DNA of 64,000 nt, from positions 5,239,001-5,303,000 of the forward strand of contig NZ_CP027860.1 of assembly GCF_003015185.1 (NCBI RefSeq). Direction: 5' to 3'. Every line of letters begins with the position of its first letter. Position 1 is the first letter of the stretch. The stretch comes from Ahniella affigens (GTDB lineage: Bacteria; Pseudomonadota; Gammaproteobacteria; Xanthomonadales; Ahniellaceae). Made by a program: the position numbers and the translations under genes. Shown in pieces: positions 1 to 8,900 of the stretch. Under the pieces are notes generated by a model. That model saw only the letters and a program-made list of their open reading frames with translations, did no database searches and was not told the origin of the DNA.

Positions 1-308
1 GCAGCGGGCAGACGGCGCATCGCGGTCATGATGCCGTCGCGGCAGGGATAGCGTTCCACGCGGAAGCACGCTCCCGACCCGAGGTCCAGTCTGCTACTGC
101 CTGGATTGGTGAGCATCTGAACTTCGGAACCGAGGCGGCGAAGTAACATTTCGTGGTCACTACTCGTGGCTTGGGCGCGCTGGCCTATGCCTACGGAACA
201 GTCACCCAGAACGAGCTCACCGTTTGCATCGTGTTTTAGGTGGAGGTCTCGGATGCTCGCTGGGATGTCGAGCGCCTGTGATGGGATGAACCTGATCAGC
301 GTGCTCAT
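1..308 (-). CDS. PilT/TraJ-type secretion ATPase, N-terminal part (cut by window edge)
   Basis: The frame opens at an ATG at 308 and stays open to base 1, so only about 102 N-terminal residues are visible. They include a stretch of the form GACFRVERYPCRDG...MRRLP, which matches the end of the N-terminal domain of PilT/PilU/DotB-like ATPases (RFRV..F.QR.G....R.IP). The Walker motifs would lie beyond the edge. The gene starts 3 bases after the stop of the pilin-like gene upstream, so it belongs to the pilus operon. The operon already has an assembly ATPase (PilQ-like), so this one may drive retraction or be a TraJ-like accessory ATPase. That role is inference; the family call is fairly secure. 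Confidence 0.7.
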   Translation of the reverse strand, partial: MSTLIRFIPSQALDIPASIRDLHLKHDANGELVLGDCSVGIGQRAQATSSDHEMLLRRLGSEVQMLTNPGSSRLDLGSGACFRVERYPCRDGIMTAMRRLPA

Positions 309-311
309 GAA

Positions 312-833
312 TTAGTCGCTCAGCAAGACCACAGACCGGGTGTTAATCGTGCAAACAGTCGTTAAAGTTGCTTCGGAGGGCATGGTCTGACCGACGACGG
401 TCTTGACGTCCGTGGTGCCGGTTCCCAGTACGGAATTGCTGACAGCGATCGCGTCGATTAATGGCCAAGACGTCAGAATGACCCGTCGGCAAGTATCTGG
501 CCGAAGCACCGAGACGACAAGGCGCATACGGGTGTTATCAGTGGCGTCGGCAGCCACGGTGATCGTTCCGTTCAGGGGGTGCCGGATGTCGGTGCCGTTA
601 AGAATCCATTTCTGCGGCAGGTTTGGAACGATCTCGTCCTTCGTGATCCCAACGTAGCTGGTCGACTGTTCGTAGTTGCTTCGCCCGGTTGTGATGATCA
701 GTTCCAGCAGCTTCGAGAAGTCGGCGTCTTCGAGATCGCTATAGGCCTCACGTGCGATCGGAATGCCGACGGCAGCAATCAGCGCGCCTAGCAGCAGCAC
801 GATCATGAATTCCTGGAGGGTGTAGCCACGCAT
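312..833 (-). CDS. Type IVb pilin-like protein (minor pilin)
   Basis: A 173-residue protein starting at the ATG at 833, two bases after the preceding stop. A longer in-frame ORF overlaps the upstream gene and is unlikely. The N terminus is MRG followed by YTLQEF and a hydrophobic run to about residue 24, which fits a very short prepilin leader cut after Gly3 with Glu at position +5 of the mature protein. The rest is a soluble domain with two widely spaced cysteines (..PDTCRR.. and ..TTVCTI..) that could form the C-terminal disulfide typical of type IV pilins. As the last pilin-like gene before the ATPase it is probably a minor pilin of this system. The exact role is unknown. Confidence 0.75.
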   Translation of the reverse strand: MRGYTLQEFMIVLLLGALIAAVGIPIAREAYSDLEDADFSKLLELIITTGRSNYEQSTSYVGITKDEIVPNLPQKWILNGTDIRHPLNGTITVAADATDNTRMRLVVSVLRPDTCRRVILTSWPLIDAIAVSNSVLGTGTTDVKTVVGQTMPSEATLTTVCTINTRSVVLLSD

Positions 834-835
834 GT

Positions 836-1354
836 TCAGCTGCCTTCCATGTCTAGGGTGTTGTTGGTGGCGGCGCAAGCGTCGAGGTCGGCTGTAACCA
901 ACGTCGCGGTGCTGCTCGTCTTGCGAACGACGGCATTCAACTGCACCCGCGGGTAGTGCAGCCAGGCTTGCCGGATCAGCGCGCGGCATTCGCTGCTGCT
1001 TAAGTTGCTGAGTCGGATCCAGAACGCAAAGTTGCCATTCGGAACCAAGCGCAACGGCCGGTTCAGCGCCGTGCGCAGAGAGTCAATGTTGCCACCGGAC
1101 AGTGTGCGCTGATTGACCGGGACCAAGTCTGCCAACTGGGCAGTCGTCAGCGTCGCGTAGCCATCGGCTTGGTTCGCACCGAGCTCCTTGGTGCGCGCTG
1201 CTGCCCGGTGCGCAAGGTCTAAGGTTTCGTTGACCTTGCGGCGGGTGTCGAGCATCGACGCGAACGCCAGGATCCCGGCAGCCACCAACGCTGCGAGCAG
1301 CAAGGTCAGACTGAGATTCATCAGGCTGTAACCGGTTTGGCGGTAGGTTCTCAT
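836..1354 (-). CDS. Pilin-like protein lacking Glu+5
   Basis: A 172-residue protein starting at the ATG at 1354. It begins MRTYRQTG then YSLMN and a hydrophobic helix to about residue 33. A cut after Gly8 would place Asn, not the usual Glu, at mature position +5. Loss of Glu+5 is known in tip pseudopilins such as GspK, so this protein may cap or initiate the pilus; that is inference. Two cysteines (SSSECRA and DLDACAA) could form a C-terminal disulfide. It lies 60 bases after pilS and 2 bases before the next pilin-like gene, so it is in the same operon. Confidence 0.72.
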   Translation of the reverse strand: MRTYRQTGYSLMNLSLTLLLAALVAAGILAFASMLDTRRKVNETLDLAHRAAARTKELGANQADGYATLTTAQLADLVPVNQRTLSGGNIDSLRTALNRPLRLVPNGNFAFWIRLSNLSSSECRALIRQAWLHYPRVQLNAVVRKTSSTATLVTADLDACAATNNTLDMEGS

Positions 1355-1382
1355 AGGTATGTTCGCGTCTTCAGGGAGAAGG

Positions 1383-1398
1383 GGGCCATCCATGGCCC
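1383..1398 (-). other. Hairpin downstream of the pilS-like gene
   Basis: The sequence GGGCCAT-CC-ATGGCCC forms a perfect 7-bp inverted repeat 16 bases after the stop of the pilS-like gene. There is no T run, so it is not a classical terminator. In a pilin operon it could protect the pilin mRNA 3' end or reduce read-through to the downstream pilin-like genes. The function is inferred. Confidence 0.4.
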
Positions 1399-1414
1399 AT
1401 GTGGGGGTACGTCC

Positions 1415-1978
1415 TTATTGGTTGGTGAACACCACAGTTGTCGGCTGTGTTGCAGACTGACAGTTTGTATCCGCCAGAGTCTTCGTGTAGGCCACGACGG
1501 ATGCGCCCTTGCTGTCCTTAACCGCAGTACCGTTGACGGTGATTCGTTCAAACTGGCCTTCTACGCCGGCGACAACTTTTGAGCATGAGGCAACGTCCAT
1601 CGACATCGTGATGGTGTATGCGCCGTCGGTATTCGTAGGCGGGTACGTTGCGACACCAAGCGTGACGTTTCCGAGTCCGATTGGATTCTTGATGTTGCCA
1701 CCATTCAGACGGTTGGCAGGCAAAGACTGATTGCCGGCGAGCGTCGCGACAGCCAATCCGGTGTAAGGGCCGCCATTCGGAAACTCGCTCTTGATGCCTA
1801 CTTGGATTTGGCTGAGCAGCTCTTTGGAGTCATTCACCTTGCCAGCGGACTGGCTCCACACAAACGCCGCCAGCAACCCAGCAGCGCCAAGCAGAATCAG
1901 CACGTTGTAGAGATTGAATTCGAGGATGCTGTTACCAGCGGTTTGGGACTTGGACGGAACTGCTTTGACGTTACGCAT
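1415..1978 (-). CDS. pilS: Major type IVb prepilin, R64 PilS-like
   Basis: A 187-residue prepilin. The leader runs to Gly15; Gly-Asn-Ser-Ile-Leu-Glu places Glu at +5 of the mature protein, and a hydrophobic helix follows to about residue 42. The lack of a GFTLIE motif and the PilS-like body suit class IVb pilins. The cysteines in ..VASCSKV.. and ..DTNCQSA.. probably form the C-terminal disulfide loop. A strong Shine-Dalgarno (CCAGGAG) sits 7-8 bases before the ATG at 1978, stronger than for its neighbours, as expected for a major structural subunit. It follows the PilR-like gene after a 108-base gap holding a hairpin and sits where pilS lies in the R64 thin-pilus operon. Confidence 0.85.
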   Translation of the reverse strand: MRNVKAVPSKSQTAGNSILEFNLYNVLILLGAAGLLAAFVWSQSAGKVNDSKELLSQIQVGIKSEFPNGGPYTGLAVATLAGNQSLPANRLNGGNIKNPIGLGNVTLGVATYPPTNTDGAYTITMSMDVASCSKVVAGVEGQFERITVNGTAVKDSKGASVVAYTKTLADTNCQSATQPTTVVFTNQ

Positions 1979-2024
1979 GGGGTTTCTCCTGGTGGTTGCC
2001 GTGTCAGACGGTAGGGTTAATGTA

Positions 2025-2048
2025 GGGAATCGTTGCGACGCGATTCCC
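2025..2048 (-). other. Intercistronic hairpin between pilR and pilS
   Basis: GGGAATCG and CGATTCCC form a perfect 8-bp stem with an 8-base loop in the leader of the pilS-like gene. On the minus strand it lies after the PilR stop and before the strong pilS ribosome binding site. It may partly terminate or process the upstream transcript, or stabilise the pilin message. Confidence 0.45.
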
Positions 2049-2086
2049 GCGGTTTGAGGGGGGTTTTTCGGGCTTTTCTCATCGAA

Positions 2087-3235
2087 TCATGGGATGCCGT
2101 TCTGGAGCTCTTGGACGTAGTCCTGGGCAGAGATCGTCACGGTGTAAACGGCGCCATTGATGTACAGGAACAACAGCACGAGGCCGACCATGCTGGTGTA
2201 GCGGGCAATGGTGGTCAGCTGCGAAATGCTCTTGCGCAGCTGTTTGACGCAGTCGTTTCCGAGCAGCTCCAGCGCCTTGGTCTCGGCATCGGCTTTGGCA
2301 TAGTCGCGCAAGTTGCGCATGACCTCTTTGTCAAGCAGACCGGTGTCCATCGCTTGCACGACGGTGGCGCCGCGGGCCGATAGACGCAGGATCATTTCGT
2401 CGAGATGCTGTTTGAGCCACGGCGTGGCCTCATGGACGATGCCTTCCAGCGCGTGCCGCAAACCACGACCAGATCGCTTTAATCCGGACAGCGCGATCAT
2501 CGTGGTTGCGCTCATGTAATCGCGATAGAAGCTCCACGGCACGAGGTGGTGGTCGAGCCACATTCGAACCGGGCTGATCCAGGTCGGTAAGGTGCGAAGG
2601 ATCTGCCAAGTGATCAGCGCCAGCGCGAGCAAGGTCCAGTGCCCGAATACTGGCACGTACTTGCTGAGCCACAACATCGGCAGCGCGAACGGCGGCCAGC
2701 GATCTTCCGGCACCAGATCAAGCAACACGTTGACGACCATCCCCGGCAGTGCGTAGATCACCCCAAGCAGCATCAACAGGGAAATCAACGGCCCGGCTAG
2801 CGACGCTTTGAGCTCACCCAGAATCTCGTCCACTTGCCGTGCCGCGTCGCGCGCGTTGGCGAGCCCTTCCGCCACTTTGCCGGCTTCGTCCGCGGCATAG
2901 AGCATGGTGAATTCGGCTGGCGGCAAATACGGTTTCAGCGCGAGTGTGGTGAGGGTTGGATTGTTCTTCAGCTCTTCCAGAATCTCACTGAGCACTAGGT
3001 GGAATTTGTCACCGTCTTCCAGGGCGCGGGCATGCATTTCGGTCAGTGCTTCGCGCAACGAGACGCGTCGGCCTTGGCCGCAGAAGTCATGCAATTTGTC
3101 GTAGAACAAACTCCGGCGCTTGGCTGAAAAGTAGCGACGACGCAAGCGCCACGCCCGGAACGCTTCGCGCTTCGATGCCAAGTCGAACCAATCACGGAGC
3201 GTATCGCCCCAGTCTTCGAGCAGGCCCGCTATCAT
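2087..3235 (-). CDS. pilR: Type IVb pilus inner-membrane platform protein, PilR/GspF family
   Basis: A 382-residue T2SF-domain membrane protein that would anchor the assembly ATPase at the cytoplasmic membrane. The first cytoplasmic helical domain spans about 30-150. Hydrophobic segments lie near 150-172 and 200-218, a second T2SF-like domain follows (..RDYMSATTMIALSGL..), and the last membrane segment is near 350-372. The ATG at 3235 overlaps the PilQ-like stop as ATGA, implying translational coupling. Length and two-domain form match R64 PilR and BfpE. Confidence 0.85.
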   Translation of the reverse strand: MIAGLLEDWGDTLRDWFDLASKREAFRAWRLRRRYFSAKRRSLFYDKLHDFCGQGRRVSLREALTEMHARALEDGDKFHLVLSEILEELKNNPTLTTLALKPYLPPAEFTMLYAADEAGKVAEGLANARDAARQVDEILGELKASLAGPLISLLMLLGVIYALPGMVVNVLLDLVPEDRWPPFALPMLWLSKYVPVFGHWTLLALALITWQILRTLPTWISPVRMWLDHHLVPWSFYRDYMSATTMIALSGLKRSGRGLRHALEGIVHEATPWLKQHLDEMILRLSARGATVVQAMDTGLLDKEVMRNLRDYAKADAETKALELLGNDCVKQLRKSISQLTTIARYTSMVGLVLLFLYINGAVYTVTISAQDYVQELQNGIP

Positions 3236-4860
3236 GGCTTCACCACCGCCAGCATGGCCTTGCGTTCGTGCGCCTTCGGCACATGGATCTGACCGAAGCG
3301 ATGTTCGACATCAAACGGACAGGCTTGGCCCATCAACATCAACGTATAGGCCGAGCTGTAGGCATTGCCCGGCGGCAGGTTGTTCTTCGCGGCTAGTTCG
3401 CCAGAACTCCAGTACTCGCGGGCGCGCTTCATATCGTTCATCTGCAATGCTTCGCAGAGCGTTTCATCGGGCACCAGAATCTCGGCGACCAGCTTCAGGC
3501 CGGTGGCGCCACCACTGCAATGTTCGCAGCCATCGTGGTTCTTGAAGCGAAGTTGATCCCAGGACGCGTGTGAACCAAGCGTTCGGCGAATTCGATCGAG
3601 CTGTAGCGCGAACACCGGATTGCGTGCCTTACGCTCGGGGCTGATCGCACAATGTGGACACAAGGCGGGTAGCAGGCGCTGATTGCAGATGGCGCGCAGG
3701 AACCCCGGCTCGCCCAGTTTTTCGATATCGATGCCGAGCTTGATGATGCGGGTTAGCGTCGCCCAGGCATCGGTCGCGTGTACCGACGACATGATCAAGT
3801 GCCCGGTTTCGGCGGCCTTGCGACAGATCCCTGCGGTGCTCGCGGTTCGGATTTCGCCCAGGATCACGGTGTTGACGTCCTGGCGCAGCGCGCTCAACAC
3901 CGCCTCATCGAAACCTTTGCCATCGATGCTGACCACCGGGTGTTGGCAGGCGCCTTGAATGCGCAGTTCGATCGGGTCCTCGACGGTCGCGATGACTTTG
4001 CGTTTGCCGTAAACCGCCACCTGAAACGCACCGAGTGCGCCCAGCGTCACGGTCTTACCGGAGTTCACCGGACCGGACACCAACACCAAGCCGTCGGACG
4101 CCATTGCTGCCATCTCGAGTGCGGCGCGCTGGTCCTGCGAGTACCCGCAACCGGCCAGATCGCGACGATCAGCCGCACGAAAATTCGACTGCACGCGCAT
4201 GACGATCTTAAAGGCATCACCTTTCATCGGTGCGCTTTGGAAGCGGAGCTGCGCGCGGATCGTCTCAGCCTCGCTGCCCTCGCCCAAGCGGAAATCACCT
4301 TCGATACGGCACTGCTGATACATCGACTTGCGAAATTCGTCTGCCGCGGACGACGCGTCTTTCATGTTCCACAGCGTAATGGCCATTTGCTCGCCGTGAC
4401 TGCGCGTCAGCTTTTCGGCGAATGGCACGATGTCGCCGTGTACGCGAAACGACACTTCGGTATGCGTGTCTTCAGTCTGCAAATGGATGTCGCTGGCGCC
4501 CAACGCAATCGCCCGCGCGACCACGTGTTCGACGAGCACGCGCGGCTGACCCTTTTCGGCATCGGAGAGCACTGGGTAGCGCGCGGCGTCACGACCGGCG
4601 TTGTCGTAAATGACGCGGATCAACTCCGCACTGGCCAGGATCTTCCGAGCGATACGTACATCTGCTGCATGCGCTTCGCGCTCGATGGTGATGCGCGTCT
4701 TGATGTCATCACCCGTCCAGACCAGCACGACTTCATGCTTGCGCGTCTCGAAAATGGCACCCACCGCGCGCTGTGCCGGCGACAGGTTGACCACCCCGCC
4801 CTGCCCTGACAGCACACGGAGAATGGTCTGTATTTGTTCAAGTTCGAGTCGCTGGTCCAT
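3232..4860 (-). CDS. pilQ: Type IVb pilus assembly ATPase, R64 PilQ-like
   Basis: A 542-residue GspE-family ATPase expected to power pilin polymerisation. Walker A reads GPVNSGKT near residues 258-266, with Val-Asn in place of the common Thr-Gly. An Asp-box (ATVEDPIEL), Walker B (VILGEIR, near 333) and His-box (SSVHATDAW, near 360) follow. A CPHC...CEHC pair in the C-terminal third resembles the tetracysteine zinc motif of this family. The ATG at 4860 was chosen because GGAG lies 7 bases upstream; a longer in-frame start would overlap pilP by about 70 bases. It lies between the PilP-like and PilR-like genes, as in R64. Confidence 0.88.
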   Translation of the reverse strand: MDQRLELEQIQTILRVLSGQGGVVNLSPAQRAVGAIFETRKHEVVLVWTGDDIKTRITIEREAHAADVRIARKILASAELIRVIYDNAGRDAARYPVLSDAEKGQPRVLVEHVVARAIALGASDIHLQTEDTHTEVSFRVHGDIVPFAEKLTRSHGEQMAITLWNMKDASSAADEFRKSMYQQCRIEGDFRLGEGSEAETIRAQLRFQSAPMKGDAFKIVMRVQSNFRAADRRDLAGCGYSQDQRAALEMAAMASDGLVLVSGPVNSGKTVTLGALGAFQVAVYGKRKVIATVEDPIELRIQGACQHPVVSIDGKGFDEAVLSALRQDVNTVILGEIRTASTAGICRKAAETGHLIMSSVHATDAWATLTRIIKLGIDIEKLGEPGFLRAICNQRLLPALCPHCAISPERKARNPVFALQLDRIRRTLGSHASWDQLRFKNHDGCEHCSGGATGLKLVAEILVPDETLCEALQMNDMKRAREYWSSGELAAKNNLPPGNAYSSAYTLMLMGQACPFDVEHRFGQIHVPKAHERKAMLAVVKP

Positions 4861-4874
4861 GATCGGCTCCGGAC

Positions 4875-5408
4875 TTATTTCGACACCGGTTTGTCGTTGG
4901 TCGCAGGCGTCAGTGTTCGACACTGCGCATGGCTGACCTTGCACAGTCGCACGCGGTCGCTATGGACTTCCTCGACACGCCATTCGGCGGTGACTAGTTC
5001 GCCCACTTTGCGCTCCTGTACGCTTTGGCCCACGCGAAACTCGGCGTAGCTTCCGGCTGGGGATCGGAACGTGCCGAGGAACTCGGGCATGCTGCCTTCC
5101 CGCTTTTCCTGCAACGTCTGACGCACGGTTTCGATCTGCACCTCATTGTTCAGGCGTTCAAGCTCCTTGCTGACTTGCGCGTTCAGCTGCTGGAGTTGGA
5201 TCTGCTGCTGCAACGTGGCGTCGGGACGAACGACTTGCGGCGGACTCTGATTCGGCGCAGCGGTCACTTGAGGTGCCTGGCTCACGATGGTTTTGTTTGA
5301 GTCAGGCGCCGGCGCGACCGTTGTCTGCGCGACACATTGATTGCTGAGTAGGAGCGCGATCAGCGAAACCATCAATCGGCGCGCGAAGGATTCAGGACAC
5401 ACAGACAT
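4875..5408 (-). CDS. pilP: Type IV pilus biogenesis protein PilP-like (R64 type)
   Basis: A 177-residue exported protein. A signal peptide ends about residue 27 (..NQCVA-QTT), a Pro/Gln-rich linker and a predicted coiled coil (about 65-110) follow, and the C-terminal domain resembles the small beta domain of PilP proteins (..GTFRSPAGSYAEF..). The start at 5408 has GGAG 8 bases upstream and overlaps the PilO-like stop by 17 bases. It probably links inner-membrane PilO to the secretin in the periplasm. Assignment rests on gene order and general features more than on a strong motif. Confidence 0.7.
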   Translation of the reverse strand: MSVCPESFARRLMVSLIALLLSNQCVAQTTVAPAPDSNKTIVSQAPQVTAAPNQSPPQVVRPDATLQQQIQLQQLNAQVSKELERLNNEVQIETVRQTLQEKREGSMPEFLGTFRSPAGSYAEFRVGQSVQERKVGELVTAEWRVEEVHSDRVRLCKVSHAQCRTLTPATNDKPVSK

Positions 5409-6867
5409 AGTTCAACTCCAGATTCCACGCCCAGTCTTGATTCGTGGGCGTTATGGTGATTTTGCGGAGACTGATGTTGGGTTCGACCAGACTCGAGTGG
5501 ATCAACATGATCGGGCCGGCACCGCTGAGCAGAATGCTGCCGTGTTGGTAGCCGAATTGCGGGCTGACTTCCGCGAACTTCGGTCCGGCGGTTTGTTCGA
5601 CCGTGGGATCGACTGGCACTTGATAAGACACGCTTCGCACCTCGGGAGCACCGAAGCTTGCTGCAAGGGTGGGATCGGCCATCCGGAGCTCCTGAAGTCG
5701 CTGCCCCATCTGTTCGACCCAGTCCTTGGAATGGATCAACCCGTCGCGATTGAGGGCCGACCGTTTGGTCAACGTTGGTAGCGGAAAGCTTGCGGTTGCG
5801 CGTTCGTAGTCGGTGTAGTGTACGACTGCGGCTCGTTCCTTCAGCACATCCAGAGTTCGGTTACTGCCACCGTTGTATTGGCTGCCTAACGTCAAGCGAT
5901 AGGTCGCTGACGCATTCTGGGTGATCGGGTCGCAGCTCACTTCTGTCAATGCCCAACCAGTCTCGATGTCTTGAATGTCTGCGACGAGGTTCGCACAGGC
6001 GGTCACAACATCTTGCGCCACGGGTGTTTCAGTGTCTTCTCTCAAGGCGGCTAGCACGGCGGCCTGTTGCGCGGTTTCGTCGAGTTGTTTGAGCCGATCT
6101 TGATCCAAGTCGACACCCGCCGCTTCGAGTTGCTGACGCTGCGCTTCGGCGAGCGCTTCCTGCTCGGCTCTCGAGGTCTGGTACCAGTCCAGTGCGTAGT
6201 ACCCGACGACACCCACTGCTGCCGCGATGACCAGCGCGTTCGCCAATGGCAACGGCAATAGGCGTTGCAACCTGGCAGCCGGCGGTGGCGGCGCAGTGAG
6301 CAGATCGCTCAACGTGCCCGGCGTCGCCTGCCCGTTCTGAATGGCCCGCTCAAGCAACGGTGTCGTGATCCGGTGCCGCAGATTCAGCACGACCTTGAAC
6401 GGGACGTCTTCCGATGTCCAGTGCTCCAACAAGGTATCGATCGCAGCACGCAATGCCTGATCGCTATTGATCAGCGAATCGACTTCCGGCGCGATACCGA
6501 GCTTGCCGAGATCGGTGGCGGCAATCCACGTTGGCCCGGATTCCTGCTGCTCGATGTAAAGGACGCGCTCAGTCGGGTTCGCGATGGCCATCCAGACGAT
6601 CGCCGAGGTCGCCTCTCTTGGCGGCTTGGCCAGGTAGCCGAACATCCAGTTCGCGGGCTCTGCAGCGTCTTGAATGAGCACACCGGTGCTGACTCGGCGC
6701 GACTGCATCACTCGCTTGAGTGCGCGCAGTGGTTTCTTTTGCAGAGGCTCTGTGCGCGTGGGTTTGCGTACACCGGGTGCTGCGTCGATCGTGCTGAGGT
6801 TTACCCAAGTGAGGCCGCCAATGACGGTGTGATTGCGACCGTTGAGTGGGACCGTGATCGTGATCAT
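5392..6867 (-). CDS. pilO: Pilin accessory protein PilO-like (R64 type IVb)
   Basis: A 491-residue bitopic inner-membrane protein. An N-terminal cytoplasmic domain of about 200 residues is followed by one membrane helix near 204-226, a coiled coil rich in Glu and Gln (about 228-275), and a periplasmic C-terminal domain. This matches the PilO family of thin pili, which aligns the secretin with the inner-membrane platform. It starts 10 bases after the secretin stop. Two cysteines in the periplasmic part (..VVTACAN.. and ..EVSCDPI..) may pair. Confidence 0.75.
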   Translation of the reverse strand: MITITVPLNGRNHTVIGGLTWVNLSTIDAAPGVRKPTRTEPLQKKPLRALKRVMQSRRVSTGVLIQDAAEPANWMFGYLAKPPREATSAIVWMAIANPTERVLYIEQQESGPTWIAATDLGKLGIAPEVDSLINSDQALRAAIDTLLEHWTSEDVPFKVVLNLRHRITTPLLERAIQNGQATPGTLSDLLTAPPPPAARLQRLLPLPLANALVIAAAVGVVGYYALDWYQTSRAEQEALAEAQRQQLEAAGVDLDQDRLKQLDETAQQAAVLAALREDTETPVAQDVVTACANLVADIQDIETGWALTEVSCDPITQNASATYRLTLGSQYNGGSNRTLDVLKERAAVVHYTDYERATASFPLPTLTKRSALNRDGLIHSKDWVEQMGQRLQELRMADPTLAASFGAPEVRSVSYQVPVDPTVEQTAGPKFAEVSPQFGYQHGSILLSGAGPIMLIHSSLVEPNISLRKITITPTNQDWAWNLELNYVCVS

Positions 6868-6877
6868 GATGCGGCCG

Positions 6878-8428
6878 TCACAGAACGATTGGCGTGATCA
6901 ACACCACGAGCGTCGACTTTTTCTGGCTCGCGTTGGTGCCGCCGCCCAGAGCCTGAAACTTTGGCGAGCCCATGCCACGACGATTGCCGCCAGCGCGCGT
7001 CTGTTCAAAGCCTGACAACACCATGGTGGCACCCGACTTCAGCAGCACTTGCGGCGCAATCTGTCGACGGTCGATTTCGGGTTGCTCGGCCGTCAGACCC
7101 AACCCTGGAGAGATTTGGCGCAGATTGCGGAGGTTCGAGATGTTGAGTTCGAGTTGCACGATGACGTCGTTGTTGGCGCGGACCATCGGCGTCAGTCGCA
7201 TCGCGAAGCCGGTCGTGACGGTGGCACCTTGGAACGAGGTAGTCGCGCCCGCGTTGGGTACCTGCAGCGAGGTGACGCTCGGCAGGTACGCGGTGTCTTC
7301 GGTCACCTGAATCGGCGCGGGGCGACCATTCAACGTGATGACGTTGGCGCTCTGTTCAATGCTGACATCGCCTTGCGCGCTCAACGCTTCCAACAGTACT
7401 TCCGAGCCATCGAATCGGCTATCCGGATTGATCAGGCCGATCGTGGTGCTGTTCGCTGAGTTGATCGCATCGGATACCAAGTTGGTTTCGATCTTGAGGC
7501 GGCTGTTCAAGTCTTGGTAGATCACGCCCCAGTTGATGCCATAGCTCTCGGTCGCGTCGAGCTCCACCGACAGCACTTTGACGTTGAACTGCACCTGCTT
7601 GCTGGCAATTGCGTTCGCCTGCTCCATGTAGGCCTGCACACGTTCGTGGACGACCGGCGTGGCGGTTACGGTGATCGTATTCAGGAACTTGTTCGCGATG
7701 ATGTCGTTCGATCCGGCGCCCTCGCCTTTCTTGCCGACAATGTTCTCGATGTCTTTCAGCAGCGCATCGAACGGATCGATGCTGGCAGTGAGGCTGGTCG
7801 TTTGGCCGGAGCTGATGTTCAACCCTGATTGCGACCCGCTGCCACTACCGCCCGTGCTGCCACCACCTGAGGACGAGCTGGCATTGACGTTGGTGATCGT
7901 GTTGTTGATCTCGGTTTTGAACGCCAGCGCGTCGAATTGATAGCTGCGCGTTTCATTGACGAACCACTCGACCTGGTCGTGCTGCCAGCGCCAGAACACA
8001 CCGGTACGCGCACTCAGAGCGTCGAGATAGCTGGCGACCGTGCCAGTATGGGACAACACGATGCTGGCGTTGGCCGCTTCGGCAGCGCGCGCTTCTTCGC
8101 TCATCTTGATGCGAACGCCGTAATGCCGACTTAGCCAGGCGGCGATTTCGGGCAAGCTCATTGCTGCAAGGCTTTGTCGTTCGAGCGGCGCGTTCAGCAC
8201 AGCCGGACGCTGCGGGCTGTCTTCGGCTGCACTGCGCGTACCGACCCAGACATCGTCAACGACTTCGTACCACGGTTCGTTCTGTACGGCTCGGTCCAGA
8301 CTGGCGCGTGCGGTCGCAGCCCGATCGGCGATTTCGGCTTGCGTGTCGAACGCTTCGCGCTGGCCGCGCGTCGCCGCGCACGCATTTAGTAACAAAAGAA
8401 CCGAACAGGTGAGCAGGCGCTTAGTCAC
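6878..8428 (-). CDS. pilN: Type IVb pilus secretin, PilN/BfpB-like lipoprotein
   Basis: The likely start is the GTG at 8428, overlapping the upstream stop (GTGAC-TAA); it gives 516 residues beginning VTKRLLTC, with a lipobox LNAC and the acylated Cys at 17. Longer in-frame starts lie within the upstream gene. An N0/STN-like domain (about 90-150) is followed by a secretin N-domain, a Ser/Gly-rich linker near 200-225 and the C-terminal secretin domain (about 290-515), which includes a VPNAG..T motif, a PQVLLKSG strand and a final LVVLITP motif. It would form the outer-membrane channel. The Ser/Gly linker is typical of periplasmic ring domains. Confidence 0.88.
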   Translation of the reverse strand: MTKRLLTCSVLLLLNACAATRGQREAFDTQAEIADRAATARASLDRAVQNEPWYEVVDDVWVGTRSAAEDSPQRPAVLNAPLERQSLAAMSLPEIAAWLSRHYGVRIKMSEEARAAEAANASIVLSHTGTVASYLDALSARTGVFWRWQHDQVEWFVNETRSYQFDALAFKTEINNTITNVNASSSSGGGSTGGSGSGSQSGLNISSGQTTSLTASIDPFDALLKDIENIVGKKGEGAGSNDIIANKFLNTITVTATPVVHERVQAYMEQANAIASKQVQFNVKVLSVELDATESYGINWGVIYQDLNSRLKIETNLVSDAINSANSTTIGLINPDSRFDGSEVLLEALSAQGDVSIEQSANVITLNGRPAPIQVTEDTAYLPSVTSLQVPNAGATTSFQGATVTTGFAMRLTPMVRANNDVIVQLELNISNLRNLRQISPGLGLTAEQPEIDRRQIAPQVLLKSGATMVLSGFEQTRAGGNRRGMGSPKFQALGGGTNASQKKSTLVVLITPIVL

Positions 8429-8900
8429 AGCGGTCTCCCAGGTTGACGATGCGCAGCGTCTTGTTGCGGTATTCGCACGCCTTGGGCGCTGCGGGGCGAC
8501 GCGATAGCGCCTTGAAGGTGGTGCGGATCGCTTCTTGCATCGTGGTACCTGCGGGGTAGTCGAGATCGACATCGAGCACGAGATTGGTTTCGGGACGTGC
8601 CGCCCAGATCAGCTGCCAACCGGCGCTATCGGCCCAGCGCTGCAAGGTTTGCTGCAGGGTTTCGCCGGCAACGGCGGACCAATCGCCGGCACTGCCGGTT
8701 TGCAGGCGCTCGCGCAGCGTGTCGGGAAGTGGGACCAATGTTGCAGCACCAGAGTCGGCAGCACCGTCGGTCTGTGGCGCTGGGGTTGTTGCGGCCACGG
8801 TTGGTGCGTCGAGAATGTCGAGATCGAGTTCGGCTGGCACCTCAGCCAAGGCCGAGCCCGCCAGGAGCATCAGGGCTAAAATTCGCGCGAGCATGGTCAT
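8421..8900 (-). CDS. PilL-like periplasmic protein with TcpQ C-terminal domain
   Basis: A 159-residue exported protein with a signal peptide ending SALA-E at residue 19. The C-terminal half (about 55-158) fits the TcpQ C-terminal / PilL family: LQQTLQRWADSAGWQL, a VDLDYPAGTTMQEAI stretch and a conserved late Cys pair (..KACEYRN.. and ..GDRCD). The family assists secretin assembly, and R64 PilL carries this domain. The ATG at 8900 overlaps the upstream stop as ATGA; a second in-frame ATG at 8894 has a better-spaced GGGGGA. No PilM gene lies between this gene and the secretin gene. Confidence 0.75.
   Translation of the reverse strand: MTMLARILALMLLAGSALAEVPAELDLDILDAPTVAATTPAPQTDGAADSGAATLVPLPDTLRERLQTGSAGDWSAVAGETLQQTLQRWADSAGWQLIWAARPETNLVLDVDLDYPAGTTMQEAIRTTFKALSRRPAAPKACEYRNKTLRIVNLGDRCD

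Noticed and set aside
3778-4809. A 343-codon plus-strand ORF over pilQ
   Set aside because: It is antisense to the ATPase, whose motifs are intact.
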